This document shows, one piece after another, positions 1-13,625 of a stretch of DNA of 64,000 nucleotides. Below the pieces are notes generated by a model. The model did no database searches. It was not told the DNA's origin and saw nothing but the letters and a program-made list of their open reading frames with translations. Within the stretch, counting starts at the first letter, position 1, and the number at the start of each line of letters is the position of its first letter. The stretch is taken from NCBI GenBank assembly GCA_013398055.1, contig VZRS01012079.1, positions 64,747-128,746 on the forward strand. The letters run 5' to 3'. Both the position numbers and the translations under genes were made by a program. The stretch comes from Ifrita kowaldi (lineage: Eukaryota; Chordata; Aves; Passeriformes; Cinclosomatidae).

Positions 1-1461
1 CTTCTTGAGTCACGGAGCAGTAGCATTCCTCCAAAATATTGCTGTTAAATTTTCAATAACCATGTCCAGATTCCAACCTGCCACACTAGGGACTTTTTCT
101 GGGGAGACACTTCTCTTTCCCTTTCAGTCTGTCTAAACTATCAGAATGTAATGCTGTGCACAAGTGCTGGACTGATGAAGAACATATTCCACACTCTTAG
201 CAAACTCCATTTTGATACCACACTAGAGAACTACAGTCATAGTACTTGCTGTTCTTTACTGTACTGTGTTTATAATTTCAGGAACATTGTAGCTATTGAT
301 CTCGTGCCAAGCCCAGTTGGGAACAATTAATTGCTAACTCAGTAGCCACGGTGCTTAATTAAAATAAGATCTCCCTTTCTACTTTTCTGATATATTTATG
401 TCCACTGACAGTCTGACACACTGTTTCTTTACACTCCAAACTTTCTAGGCGTATCCATATAAAATCTTCTTCCCATGGGCTCCAGTATCCCACAAATCCT
501 CATCTTTCTCTCTTACATTTCCAACTAAATTAATAACCCTAATTTATTCACAGTATTTTATGTGTCAGTGTTTTCTGCTTTGTGTCTGTTCGCATGTTCT
601 TCTGCATGGCATTTGGGATTATACTACTCTGTAACCCTGTGTCTCAGTCACTGGTCCCAAATCTACCTTTTACAGAATTAACACTCATGTTTTTCAGTTA
701 TCCAGGATACGCTGGTCAAATCCAACCCTTATTATGATGAACCAAACTGATTTAAACTGACTTATCTGTCCATTTACAGGGAACTGTAATTTTATAGTGG
801 TTTGTTCTATTTGATCTGGTTTTGGTTGCTGACAGGCTTTCTTGGAACAGTGTGTCAATTTTAATTTTTCATTATACTGTTTCTGAATTCTACCTTCTCT
901 TTTTTACTCATATTGTAGTTAATTCCATTTTCTAGCTCTTCTTCAAGTAATTTAATATTTGATCCTGTGAAAATGGAGTTTTGCTGTAATTCTATGCCAT
1001 TTCCTCTCAAATAATACTCAGACTCCTCTAAATATTCTTTCTTTAGCTAATGTAAGAGTTCTCCTATCCCTATGCAAAAATCTTTCAAGTATTCATTAGA
1101 TTATACTTGTGAGTAACTAAGTCTTCTGTAGTAGCTTCTCCTGGAGCAATCTGCATCAGGTAAATGAGACTCTTAATAGTTCTGCTTCTCCGGTCAGGCC
1201 TGTTAAATGTTGCAAGTGTCAACTTTAAAAATAGAGGTATATTAACTTGAGGTGTGTAAAAACCCTCATACCATTGCTTGCATGGCTACCTGTCTTTCCT
1301 GTCACATTTCCAAAATACCAAATAAACCATGGCTAATTGCTCCCCTTTATCTCTTTCTTTCAGTTCAAATCCTGAATGAAATAGAATATTTGTAAATATA
1401 ATTTGGTTTCCCTTTAGAACAGACAAGAGTGCACTGAACTACTTCAGTTGCAAGAGATCTA
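1..1461. other. Intergenic, no gene recognised
   Basis: AT-rich sequence with no long open frame, RNA gene or repeat that I can name. The left boundary is the window edge. Confidence 0.6.
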
Positions 1462-2525
1462 CAATGATCATTCAATCCAAATGCCTGAACAATTCAGGGC
1501 TGACTGAAACTTAAAGCATGCTGTTAAGGGCATCGTGCAAACTCCTCTTACACACTGACAGGCTGGGGGCATCAACCACCTTTCTAGGAAGCCTCTTCTG
1601 GGGCTTGACAACCCTCTCAATAAAGAAATGTTTCCTGATGTTCAATCTAAACCTCTCTTAGCGCAGCTTTGAACCATTCCCACATGTTCTATCACTGGAT
1701 ACCAAAACTGGAGGAGATCAGCACCTCCCTCTCTACTTCGCCTCCTCAGGAAGCTGGAGAGAATAATGAGGGCGCCCGTCAGCCTGCTTCTCTCCAGACT
1801 AGACAAACTCAAAGTTGCCCCTCAGCTGCCCCTCACAGGGAGTGCCTTCCAGCCCTCTCACAATCTTTGCTGCCCTCCTCTGGATGCATCCAAGGACCAT
1901 CCTTCTTAAGCTGTGGGGCTCCCAACTGCGCATAGCACTCAAGTTGAAGCCACAACAACGCTGAACACAGCAGGATAATCACCTTTTTGGATCAAATGGT
2001 GATGCTGTGTTTGGTGTATCTCAGAATGGCTTGGCTGCCAGGGCACACACACTGCTGGCTCCTGGTAAGCATCCTGTCAACCTGCACCCCCAGACCCCTT
2101 TCTGCAGGGCTGTTTCCAGCCATTCCTCTCCCAGTTTATACTTTTGCCCAGTGTTACTCTGTTTTAGGTGCAAAATCCAGCATTTCATCCCATTAATCAC
2201 TGCCCAATGCTCTAATCTATCTGGATCTGTCTGCAAGGCCTCTTGTTCCTCAAGAGAGTCAGCAGCACTTCCCAGATTGGTATCATCAGCAAACTTGCTT
2301 ATGCTGCATTCAACACCTGCCTCCAGGCCATTGGTAAATGTATTGAACAGACCTGGCCCTAAAATTGAGCCCTGAGGAGCACCACAGGTGAGCAGTCCCC
2401 AGCCAGATGTAGCCCCATTCACTACAACCCTTTGAGCTCTGCCTTTCTGCCAATTCTTCACCCCGTGAACCGCCCATCCCACCATTGGACAACTTGTCCA
2501 GAGGGATGTTGTGAAGACCTGTGGC
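1462..2525 (-). mobile_element. CR1 LINE, 3' part with reverse transcriptase remnants
   Basis: Read on the minus strand, this is the 3' portion of a CR1 non-LTR retrotransposon. The frame below 2533 keeps GAPQGSILGP, the conserved turn before the palm, and the catalytic box FADDTNL at about 2273-2293. These are followed by the CR1 3' segment. The + strand shows hallmark antisense phrases such as GGTATCATCAGCAAACTTGC and CCCTGAGGAGCACCACAGGT. The copy is 5' truncated and carries indels (around 1940-2090 the frame is broken), so it cannot be active. Boundaries are good to a few tens of bases. Confidence 0.9.
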
Positions 2526-5500
2526 TGTCCCACCAGCCTCTTACAACATGGAACCTTTAAAATGTAATTGCATATTGGTCTTTCAAAACTGCTTGTTCAA
2601 AACTGCTTGACATTGCTCAGCACTTCACACTGAGCCTACTGGCCAGGGACCTAGAGGCACTTGATCCCAAAAGGCCAAATTACAGTTTGCTGCAACTGTA
2701 GTTCAGACATCAAAAATATACATTAATTAGAAATTTCTCTCCAAATGACATCCTCCTTTTCCTGCTTGCTATAATTCCATATACTATAAAGGCCATATTT
2801 AAAAGGGAAGGACTGAATCAGGCTTTGTGCTAGTTTCTGGAAAGATACCCAAGACTGACCGAGTTATGTGGGGCAAAGTGACAGCAACAGTGACATCTGC
2901 AGAGCTAGAGCTGTCACTATCAGCAGCACAAATGTGTTCTTGCATCTTTTATTAGTTTAATTCATCAGAGGATAGAATGGATCTTTTGACAAATTCTGTG
3001 CTACAATTACAAGTCTGTTGCTCAAAGAAAAGACTTTCTCAACTGAGAAATCAGAGTCTTTGGTCATCTGTAGGCTGAATTGCTACAGTAATTTAACACA
3101 GAGGCAAGAAACATATAATCCAATTATGGGGAGTAATATCTAAATCACTCCTATTCCTTTTTTTAATGGTTTGCTTTGGAATCCATTAGGACAAAAGGGT
3201 CTTTATGTATTTAAAATATTAATGAAGTGAAAAATGGAAGTGATCAGACTGAGTTGTAAGTGAACAAAGTGCATTCATTGGTGTTCCCTCTAAGTCCTGT
3301 CATTCTTCTGCAGAATATGTTGTCATGGTATCCAATATGGCCATGTCAAAAAGTAGTAATAACAAATGATGATGGTTAGCGACGTGTGGCAGATTACTTT
3401 TCCTCTTTGGTACCTAGTGTGGGGTTGAATGGGCAAAGATGAAGGTCTGTTTCAGATTCAGAGGTAACAGCACTCTGAGGCTAAACTCTGAAAATGTAGG
3501 ATCTAGCAATGATGAACATACATGACATAGAACAAATGTTAGACGGGATTTGGAGTATTTTTTTGAGAAATGAATTATTATTTAACCCCCGCTGTATCTC
3601 AGCTTCTATAAACCAGGTTGAGGTCTTTGAATTAATAAAAGTTATTTAGCCAGATTATACAAGCCAGGATTCTGAGTCCCTCTCAATTAAGAAGGACTTC
3701 AGATAAGACCTTTGTTGTGTTTGAGGTCAAAAAAACCCCCTTTGCAGCCCCTGACCAGAAACAGGCTGCTGTCCCAAGTTTGCCAACATGCAAAAGTACA
3801 CTGATTTAATTTCAAATGTTACATTAAATTGGGTTAGTTAAGACTGTGATAAAGGAAATGTTTATCAGAGCCTCCCAGTCTTGTCCTGGCCAGAGACTCA
3901 AGACCAAATATTCTAGCCAATATTACGGGTGTAGAATTGCTTTCATATGAATGACATGAATGGAGAGATTAGTTGTCTTGAAAGAATTATTTTTCTGTCC
4001 CAGACCTTTAGAAATGTTTTCTAGGGTGCTGGGAAATCAGTGGCTAGTCCAAAAGCAAGACAAAGGAACAGTTATAAATATCCCTCTCCTTCCAAATCCG
4101 GCAGAAAAGATGGCAAGATTAACATATATGTGGCTGCATAATTTTTTTCTGCTGTCAGTCACCCTTAATCCCTTCCTATCTTAGGGAGGCAGGAAAACAC
4201 AAGGATTTGAAGGGCCAATTCAAAGGGCAGGATGGCAATCCATTTTGCTTAACTGTAAGACTGCAACTGTGAATGGAAAGACCATTCAAAAAATCTGCAT
4301 ATCACAATCTTAACATCATGACAATAGCAACCACCCTTGCCCAACTAAGTCTTCCATTGCTATCTTCATAAAAAAGATAATCTCTGTCTTGCATACAAAA
4401 ATGTTTAGCTGGTGTTGCCCCAATAACACACTCAGATTTTAGCATAGTTTCTTCCTTGAGGCTATCCTAATTTACATCAAAATCTTCCCCAAAACATGGA
4501 ACTTTTTCTTATGTAGGCTTAGTCATCAGCCCTTCTAACTTCCCTCTCTAGTCAAGCAGACATCTTCAGAAAGCAAATCAGAGAGCTCCTTCAGCTAGCA
4601 GTTTGACCTGTCATGCTCTGTAAACTACATACAGAGCCACGATTTTTAATTTGGGCAGTGTGAAATCAACGTTTTTGTGTCTTGGGCTTTATTTTAGCAG
4701 GTAATAAGCAAATAATGGATCTGTGGTACTATCCAATAAAAGCTGAAAGTTTGATTTTTCTAAAACTTCTGTAAATCTTCAATTAGGGATTGTGCTACAG
4801 ATGAGAGGAAAGGACCAAGTCATACACACATAAATAGGCTGCATGTCTCCAACAATATCCACAATCATAACTCTGAACATAATCCTTGCCAACAAACAAT
4901 GTCTGTCTGTGAAAGGCATTTTAGAATTTCTGAAGTAAATGGTCAATTCATGAAAGAACAATGTGATGGATTTTGTCCATGTACCCTAGATAAAAAAGGA
5001 ACAACAGCTACTTAAAATGTTTTGCATTTATCATTTTTAGGAAGAAAAAAGAAGAATTTGGAATCACTGTCCAATCCCAAGGGATACTTTTTCTGTGTCT
5101 AGTATGACCCTAATTATAATGATAATATAATGAAGAAATGTTCCCTCTCTTCCTGTAGCTGCACAGTGGCAATCTGCAGAAAATTGCCTTCAGCTGTAGA
5201 TATATGAATATACGTTTTCTAACCATGAGCTGTGTTCTGTGTTCTTGTAATAGCACTTTATTTTTTAAGGGATCACCTCATGAGCTGCGATTAAGAAAGG
5301 AGAATCTGTCATGTTGTTAAGAAAGTACCAAGTAGCCCAAAGTCAAAACCAGATGGCAGCTTAATTTAATATAGCTGAATAAAAAACCCCAAACCAAAAA
5401 AATCCCAACCAAATACAAGAGGGCACCAACATGGATAATAGTGTGAATTACAGATGATTTTGACCTTATTCCAAAGGAAAATATATGGCAAGCTTGCATA

Positions 5501-6896
5501 CTCTGGTGCAACTGTTGCAAGTCTGACTAAAAATGCTCAAATATTTCCCTTGCTCGAAATATTTCCATGTATTAATCATTTCTAGAAACTTCCATTTGCC
5601 CCAGTTGCATCTTCTGATTCATAGGGGTTTTTTTGCACAAATTTCACAGAAGACTTCAGCTTTTTTTTTATTTTTTCAGTCATGACTAGTAAAGAAAGTT
5701 TCTTCCCATAATAATATACTTTAAGATGTGTTACAATCCTAGCACCAAAGCAGAAGGTAGTAAACAAGATGAAATTTGGCAAGGTAGGAGCTCTGTGTCC
5801 CCAAACGACATTTCAATTCCTTTGGTTTGCCTTCCTGTATATTGAAAACATCACACAATTGCATAAGGGAATTTGAAAAAAAAAAAGCCCCAAGCAACCC
5901 AGAGCCATGCAATTATATTAGTTCTTACTCTTGAAGCAGTGTTTTGTAGCTACAACCTTTTAAATGATTAGCTGCTCAGTATGATGAGCTTTCTTGGCAA
6001 CCCTTGTGTGAACAAGTATAAAAATCAAGGCATGGTCCTCAATTAAGGGTATTTTTTCAAATGTCTGAGAATATATTTTTCTCCTTCTGGTTATTTGTGT
6101 TCTAGCAAAGAACATGAGATCAGTTTTTATTCAGGTAACAAGCTCATTTTTTTGGACTACAAAACTTTAGGACTCAATTGAATATAAGCATATAGCACAT
6201 GAAGTCCCTCCTTTGTGGAAAGCAGGATGGAAGAGTATTGCAGATGTTTTCTTGCTCATTACCAGAAGCCTTGTTGTCACAATCTCAGTGGAAGGAACCT
6301 GGCAAGCAGGGAAAATCATTACCCAGTCTATCTTCCTGTCTCTGAAGGACAGTAATATTTATTGATTCCCACAAAGAAATAAAGGCAATATATAAGCAGG
6401 AGTAGCAGATGAAATCAGTAGACTATTGTCACTGAAGAATAAAAACTGGAAAGCAGTATGTTGGCACAAGGCCAGCATAGCTACAACTGAAGAGCAGAAG
6501 ACATTTTTCCAGGCAGAACAAGGAAGAGGGATTATAAATTTTGTCCTCCTGTTTCAGCCATATTCATATGTCTAAGTCTGATGTTCCCTTGTCATTGTGC
6601 TTGGGATATTTGCACACCGTATTTGTTATGCAATATTCTTTGACTTCAACCGTGCAAATGACAACTGGAATGCACTGGGGGCCAGCAGACTGGCTTTGGG
6701 TATACACACTGGCTGAGCATGCTGTCAGGCAGCCCCAAAATATACCCCTTGTACACTGAAAACCAAGTGAAAGGTTGCTGAGGAGGTGAGGACCTTTCGT
6801 AGCACAGTCATTGGGGCCTGTTTGCTCTGCTCCTAGCCTTTGCTGCATGCTTTTATTCTTTATGGCTCCAGCTGGGGAGCTGTGGGTGGATTCTGC
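2526..6896. other. Intergenic, no gene recognised
   Basis: AT-rich sequence with short chance open frames only. A 14-bp direct duplication (TTCAAAACTGCTTG-like) is seen at 2582-2609. A-rich and C-rich runs such as AAAAAACCCCC near 3730 and 5385 are common in bird DNA. I see nothing else. Confidence 0.6.
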
Positions 6897-7709
6897 AATT
6901 TCACAGGATGGGTCTGGTTGGAAGAGAACACATCTGGTCCAACATTCCTGTTCAAGCAGGGTTTTCCTAGAGCACATGGTAGAGAATTGTGTTCAGACAG
7001 TTCTTGAATGTCTCCAGGGAGGGAGACTCCACAACCTCTCTGGACAATCTGTTCCAGTGCTTGGTCACCTGCGCAGCGTAGAAATTTTTCTTCCTATTCT
7101 CATAGAACTTCCTGTGCACCAGTTTCTGGCCATTGCCTCTTGTCCTATTGCTTGGCACCACCATGCAGAGCCTGGATCCATCCTCTTGGCACCCTCCCTT
7201 CAGATACTTATAGATATTGGGAAGGTTCCCTTTCAGGCATCTTTTCTTGAGGCTGAAGAGGCCCAACTCCCTCAGCCTTTCCTCATAAGAGAGACGCTCC
7301 TGTACTTTAATAATGTTTGTAGCCCTCTCCTAGACCTGCTTCAGGAGCTCGATGTCTCTCTTGTCCTGAGGAGCCCAGAACTGCACACAGCACTGCAGAT
7401 GTGGCCTCACCAGGGCTGAGTAGAGGGCCAGGATCACCTCCCTCAACCTGCTGGCAATGCCCTTCCCATGCAGCCCAGGACACCATTGGCCTTCTTGGCC
7501 ACCAGGGCACTGCAGGCTCATGGACGGATGTTGTCCACCAGGACCCCCAGGGCCTTCTCTGCAGAGCTGCTTTCCCACAGGTCAGCCCCAGCCTGTGCAT
7601 TCTTCCCCAGTTGCAGGACCCTGTATTTGCCTTTTTTGAACTTCAGACAGTTCTTCTCTGCCCTTCTCTCCAAATGGTTGAGGTTCTTCTGAAGGACTGG
7701 ACAGGACTC
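6897..7709 (-). mobile_element. CR1 LINE, 3' part
   Basis: The 3' end is at the left: TTTCACAGGATGGGTCTGGT, then CAAGCAGGGTTTTCCTAGAG. To the right the minus strand encodes the end of the CR1 reverse transcriptase region (LYSALVRPHLQCCVQFWAPQ at about 7398-7457) and, nearer the 3' end, a FYAAQVTKHWNRLSREVVES stretch. It is 5' truncated at about 7709 and its frame is broken several times. The long + strand frame at 6811-7419 is an antisense reading of this element. Confidence 0.92.
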
Positions 7710-10700
7710 TGGGATAATTTAACCCTTTTCTTTCCAGTCAAGAGCTTCTGGACTATTAAGGCTTGCACTCTGATCTCCAGAAATGAGAAAGTATTTTGTT
7801 CTTGGTGATGGATCATGAACTGAAATCAGAGTAATAAGTGTACTAAAGTTGCTGTGAATGTTCTGTGCTTCTGGCTGGCCAAAATTTGGTGGCAGCTCAG
7901 GGACATCAGTAATGTAAAAAGAAAATAATAATAGTTCTACAATTCCATAAGTTATGTGACTTGGTATTTTAGTTTTTCTGTAAGGAAGAGTAAATACAAC
8001 AAAACTCATGTCCTAAGGTTTGTGCCACAGCTGAAACTCCAGCACTGTAAAAGACAGTACTGCATATATATATGTCCCATGAGTACAAGGAAACTGTCTG
8101 GTCTTTTCTTGCTTTGTGTCTTATCCTGCAAGATGCTGTGTTTAGGTTGCCTAATCTAGCATGAAGAAATCTTTTGTGCTGGATTAAGTACTACCTTTCT
8201 ATTTGGAAGTATAATGCACTGCTTTTGAAGGCTGTATGTTATCAGCATACAGGAAAAGATCTTGATTAACTCTCTTTCCTCCACTTCTGGCTGTTTGCAA
8301 TCTGTTTAAGATGAGTCTTAGCCTCCTGCTGCTGTCTCCGTTTCCCCTCTGTGCAGCAGGGACATCTCCCTGCTGCTGCTGTGCAGGCAGCGTAGTGTGC
8401 ACGTGAGATGGTGTGCTGACTCAGAGATAGGGTACTCAAGTAAGTCTACCTGCATCTGCAAGGCTGGGTGCTGTGGGGGAGTCAGCCAGTACAGTGAAGA
8501 AAATTAAACTGGAACTTCATCAGCAAAAGGGAATGTGATCTCCAGTACTGGCAAATTGAGTTCTGGTAAGTGCACTGAACAAGTCAAGGCACCGTTTTGA
8601 TGGTAATGTTATATGAGACCAAGTTTATAATGGTGATCTGTATCGAGCCAGGACGTGTGACCTCATTTGTCTGATGTGGGCTCTCAACTATAATCTATAC
8701 CTTCATTATCTCAAGTGCAGGATAACTGTAACCCACTCTGGCTGTCAAGTCACAACTGAAAACTACTGTGAACTGAAGGTGACTTGAAATGCAGCCGTGC
8801 AATTATTAAGTAATGTGTCATGCAAGGAGCACAGTGCATTATACCAATTGCTTTGGAAGCGCACTTGTCGCCAGCAAGAGCAGAGGTGAAATTCATACCC
8901 TCTGTTTTAACCGTTGTCTCCCGAGGTGGCTCAGGACCAACTTACCTGAAGGGACTTTAAATTCTCTGTGCTGTGTGCTACAGTTGTGATTACAGGTACT
9001 GGAGCTGCGGGCCAGAGCTGGTCTCAATAGGTCTGAGATGTGAACTGTGTATTTTGTATAAGCACTTATTTTAGTTTTTTTAAATTCTTTTTTCTTCTAA
9101 GAGGCTGTTCTTTGTAAGCACAGGGAGGAGTGTTGTCATGATCCATGCATTTAAGCAGGCTGGATGATTATGTTCATCTGGTTTCACTTTCTGCGTGGCA
9201 GTGTTCCTTCTCCTTTCCCACAGAATCCTTGCATGATGTACATCCATGCACATGTATGTGGTAACACCAGAATATGTATTTTACAGTTTCATCCCACCTC
9301 AAAACAAGAATTTCAAGTGATTTGGAATTTCCTGTGCCCCATGATAAGCTGTTCAAATTGCTATTTTTTACTCTGGCACCCGGATGGGTTTGTTTTGTCA
9401 GTGCTGTATTGAGCAGTTATGTTGCCTGCTATGAAATTTTCTTTTAAATGTGATTGTTGTTAATATTTGTGAAGGGTATGGGATTTTCTAAAAATAGGAC
9501 TTCACTCAGCTATCAAAACCTAGATGAATAAAATATCTGAGGTTGTTTTGTTCAAATAATTTTGTAGATACAGTTTGATTGTTGTGACTGGTTTCAGTTT
9601 CATAGTTCTCTTGGTCTTTATGTTTTCCAAAGATATTATAAATATTTCAGCTGCAGTTTGAAATGAAGTTTTATTTTGAAAAAAAGATTATTACATAGCT
9701 TAAATATTTATAAAATCTTATGTAAGGAACTCTTTCTATTACTCCTTAAATGAATCAGAAACAAAAATGATGACATGAAAAGAATTATGATCTTTTGGAG
9801 CATTAAAACTGACTCCACTAGGTGGAGAACTTGCATCAAGTATGCAACTAAAAACGTTGGCACTAACTGAAATCGTATTGGTGCTGCAAAAATTAAACTC
9901 CTCATAACAGAATACTTTTTGTATCATACTTCCCATCCATCATTTCTGGTGAAGAGCACTTCTTAATTTGTGGCATAGAAATTCTGTGGGGTTGTAGAAC
10001 ACTATATAAATTTATGTTTAAAAATTAATAAAAGGATGAACATATATTTCTTGATACATTAGCTGAAGAAGTTGCTGTCCATAGTTATCAACTTCTCTGT
10101 GAAATGTACTCATTTAGAACATTTTTCTTCACCATACAGCTCTTTCTTATGGCTTGCTGACAATGCAGACTGTCTGGAGATAGAAAGAATGAAAAAATTT
10201 GGCCAAAACCAGATACTTAATTTTTAAAAGTCCTATTTAACTGGATCCCAGCTAAAATTAAACTAAGGAAACATTGTATTTTATTAGTTTTCCTGGTTCT
10301 GTCAACATGACCAAGATTAAGATGCTCAGAACTAGGAAGAGGACAAATGCTGACGAAAGGAAATATTTGAATGTGTATTTTTGTGTTGGCTATAGGCCTC
10401 AGCCAGAATTAGGACTGGGGTTGACTTTGAAATTTTTGCAGATTCAGAATTCTGTGGCATTTCAGTAGGTGCTGTATGGGTGGGAGGAGAATAAAGTCCA
10501 ATGGGGACAGCTTTTCTTGATCCGCTGGGACTAATCTGTGGAGACAAATCTGCTGGCAATTTGAAATCTGCACATTAGTCTGCTGAAAATAACTTAAAAA
10601 ATGATATATGGTTTTTGTAAGAGTCAGAATATAAAGTTTCTAGCACCAAATGTTCAGAAGGGGACAATTTTGAAAGAGTAATTTCTTGTTTGGATGTGCA

Positions 10701-13327
10701 AACCAACACCAGGCTTCAAGGCAGATTCTGAGTTGGGCTTTGGGAATGTAAGACAGACTTGCAGGGATTTTTGGTTTTCTCAGGGGAGTGAAGAATCAAG
10801 AAGACTGCAGAAAGGGGTAAATGCTCTGTATCCTTCTTTACTATTTACATATGTTTAATTAATACAAATACTATAACTGGGATTTGGGAATTCAAGTCTT
10901 CAGGATATTTATGTCTTTGTGCTGGCGGTCTGACAAAGTTACAAAGAGGCCAGGTGATGACAGGGTAGGAAATTGGATGTACTCTTTCATTATGCTCCAA
11001 GCCTTGCAAATAATTAACATCAGACATAGAGTTTGGAATTGGATTTTCAAGACTCCAGTTGATTCTCTGTGGCTTGCAAAGTTCAGAATACAAAATAACA
11101 GCTGCTGGTAAAGGCAGATACTGTGTAAGTTGAAGTCCGAATGCATACCAGGATATAACTAAGATTAGGGCTAGTGGTGGTACTGGGTTAAGGCTCTAAC
11201 TTGCTTTAAATTTAGGACAGAGATTAGATTTCAGGATAAGAGGTATTTTCTCTTATTGGCACATTCCTTCTTAAGAGCCCAGATCTTTTCTACATCCTAT
11301 TATTACCGAAGAGTTGAAAATGGGCAGGTTTTGGAAATGAAGAGTGTTCTGCATCATTTTGTAGAGGCAAGATTTGCACCGATGCCATGGCTGGGGTAGT
11401 GTTAGGAATTCAAACTTTATTGTTCTCAATTTATGGGTGGATATTCCAGGGACTAGGGAAATAGAAGGATGACGTGTTTCTGTATGGGAATATGCTTTTC
11501 TTTCGCTTTCATTGATGTGATCACTGTTGGTGTTGATATTAATATTAGGATTGGAGTTAGGTTTAAAGTTTTAGTTTTAGTACTGAAAGATAACTTTTTT
11601 TCATTCTGGAGGGTCTAGATAAGTACAAATAGAGACTAGAGTTGCTTAGGCTGGTGCTTTATGTTTTCATTTACTTCTGGTCTTCCTTCAATTCATTCAT
11701 ATAATTAAATTTTGTGTTAGAATTTGCACTTTGTATGACTTATGAAGACAGAAGTCTGAAGACAGAATTCGTATTCATTTATAGTAATAATTAGTATAAA
11801 ATAATAGCTTTCAAAAATTATTACATAATATAGGGAAGATCAGTAGAAAGGACTCCAGGTAATTAGGTTTAGGTTCAGAGTTGGAAGTAAATTCAGAGCT
11901 TAGAAATCTAAAGCTTCATAACTACAGTATATTTTCCTCTTATGTTTATCCATGTCTACTTGAGTTTAGGAAGGGCAATTTCTAAAAGATATTACTGGAA
12001 TTAGAGGCCATATCTAATTAAACATAATTAAGATTGAATGTGGGGCTGGATTTATCATTTGGAAACTCAATAGTTGAAGAGCTGTGTTTGTTATGGCCTT
12101 TTGTAGGGATCTTCGGGGTGGAAAGAGGGAATAGGTCATTAGGGGGAAAACATTAATTTCTTCCCACTCATGAAAGGGAATTTCTTCCAAGAACCAGGGG
12201 CTGTCTGCTCCTGGCTGGGATGGTGGGACAGGATGGAACAGCCTGTTAGTCTCTGTCCTTCTTCCCCAGGGGTATTGTGGGATTTTGCCAACCTGTATGA
12301 GGACTGCAAGAATTGATCTGAGAGAGATGATGTGTGACAGCAGTAATGAAGACTACTTAGGTTTTCTCGTAGAGTATAAATTTGCATTGTGGCTTTGATG
12401 AAGGCTCTGATTATTGTCGGGGAACATGAAGGTATTCTCACACTCTGTGTTTTGCTCATTCCTTGTTTCTGTTTCTGGCCCTCATTTTCCTTGATGAGCT
12501 ATCAGGCCTGCCTCCATTCAGAAGATGGCAATTATTTCACCCAAATTTAAATCCAAACTCAGTTGATAATTTGTTTCAGGGTATCTCCCAGAAAGTTTGG
12601 CAGAGGGTTGTACTGAATCTGACTTTATCTGCCAGGACATATGTCCAATACCTGCTTGTGTCAAAAAACCCCATTGTATTGTTCTGTAGGACACACTGTA
12701 TAGAACTGGTATTATAATGGTGGTCAGTGAGAAGAACACTTTGAACTGAAAAAAACCCCAAATACAGTAAATATGTTCATATGTTGAGTGGCAGCACTCA
12801 TTGGAAGATGCAGGCCAAACAGTGATGAGGGTAATAGACTTAAAGAAAGGTGGAAAAAAAGTTGGTCTGCTCTGGTTGTGCTGGTAGTCAGAGATTTCTG
12901 GCTGGTGGATCCACCGTGTTGGTGCAGAGAGAGCAAAGGCTGCTGACCAAAGGCTTCACTTTCATTAGAAGAAACAATCAAAACTGTGTAGCTCAATAGG
13001 ATTGATGCAAACATAGACCTTGATGCATGTGCTGGACAGTGGTGTGACAGCCTTTTCCTCACGTGGTCTGCAATGCTCACAATATAAAAGATACTGCAAA
13101 AATTGGGGAAGGATGGCATCTGTCCTTTGTCATGTATGTGAATGGATATCTCCAGCCATTTAATACTGTTTTTAGTTTGTAACAACCTTTAGTGGTTTGT
13201 CTTATTTCCAGTAATTCTCTTTTCCTGCACAAGTTGAAAAATATTAACAGATTTTTACAGACAGAATCTGTCTGGTTTGTTGTTACCTTGGGAAAAGGTA
13301 AAGGGTGACCTACAAACAACTGTTGTG
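7710..13327. other. Intergenic, no gene recognised
   Basis: No exon or RNA gene recognised. A 10-bp perfect inverted repeat with a 4-base loop lies at 8353-8376 (GCAGCAGGGA / TCCCTGCTGC). From about 10400 to 12010 the + strand shows scattered TTAGG-like words without a regular period. The open frames at 12724-13185 and 13077-13538 (minus) show no family resemblance. Confidence 0.55.
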
Positions 13328-13625
13328 AGGTGGGTGTTTGTCTTTTCTCCCAAGTAACAAGTGATAGGACAGGAGGAAATGGCCTCAGATTGTGCCAGGG
13401 GAGATTAAGATTGGCTACTAGGAAAAATCTCTTCTCTGAAATTGTTGTCAAGTACTGGAACAGGCTGCCCAGGGAAGTGGCTGAGTCACCATCCCTGGAG
13501 GTATTTACAAGATGTATAGGTGTGGCACTTAGGCACATGGTCTAGTGGTAGATTTAGAAGTACTGGGTTAACAGCTGGATTAAGTCATCCTAAAAGTCTT
13601 TTCCAAACTAAATGATTTTATGGTT
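13328..13625 (+). mobile_element. CR1 LINE 3' end
   Basis: This is a 5'-truncated CR1 on the + strand. TCTTTTCTCCCAAGTAACAA and GTGATAGGACAGGAGGAAAT are followed by a frame reading KYWNRLPREVAESPSLEVF, the usual C-terminal end of CR1 ORF2. A decayed tail then ends near GATTTTATGGTTTCGTGG. Confidence 0.9.

Noticed and set aside
6811..7419. 202-codon + strand open frame
   Set aside because: It is the antisense of a minus-strand CR1; the sense strand carries the ORF2 C-terminus.
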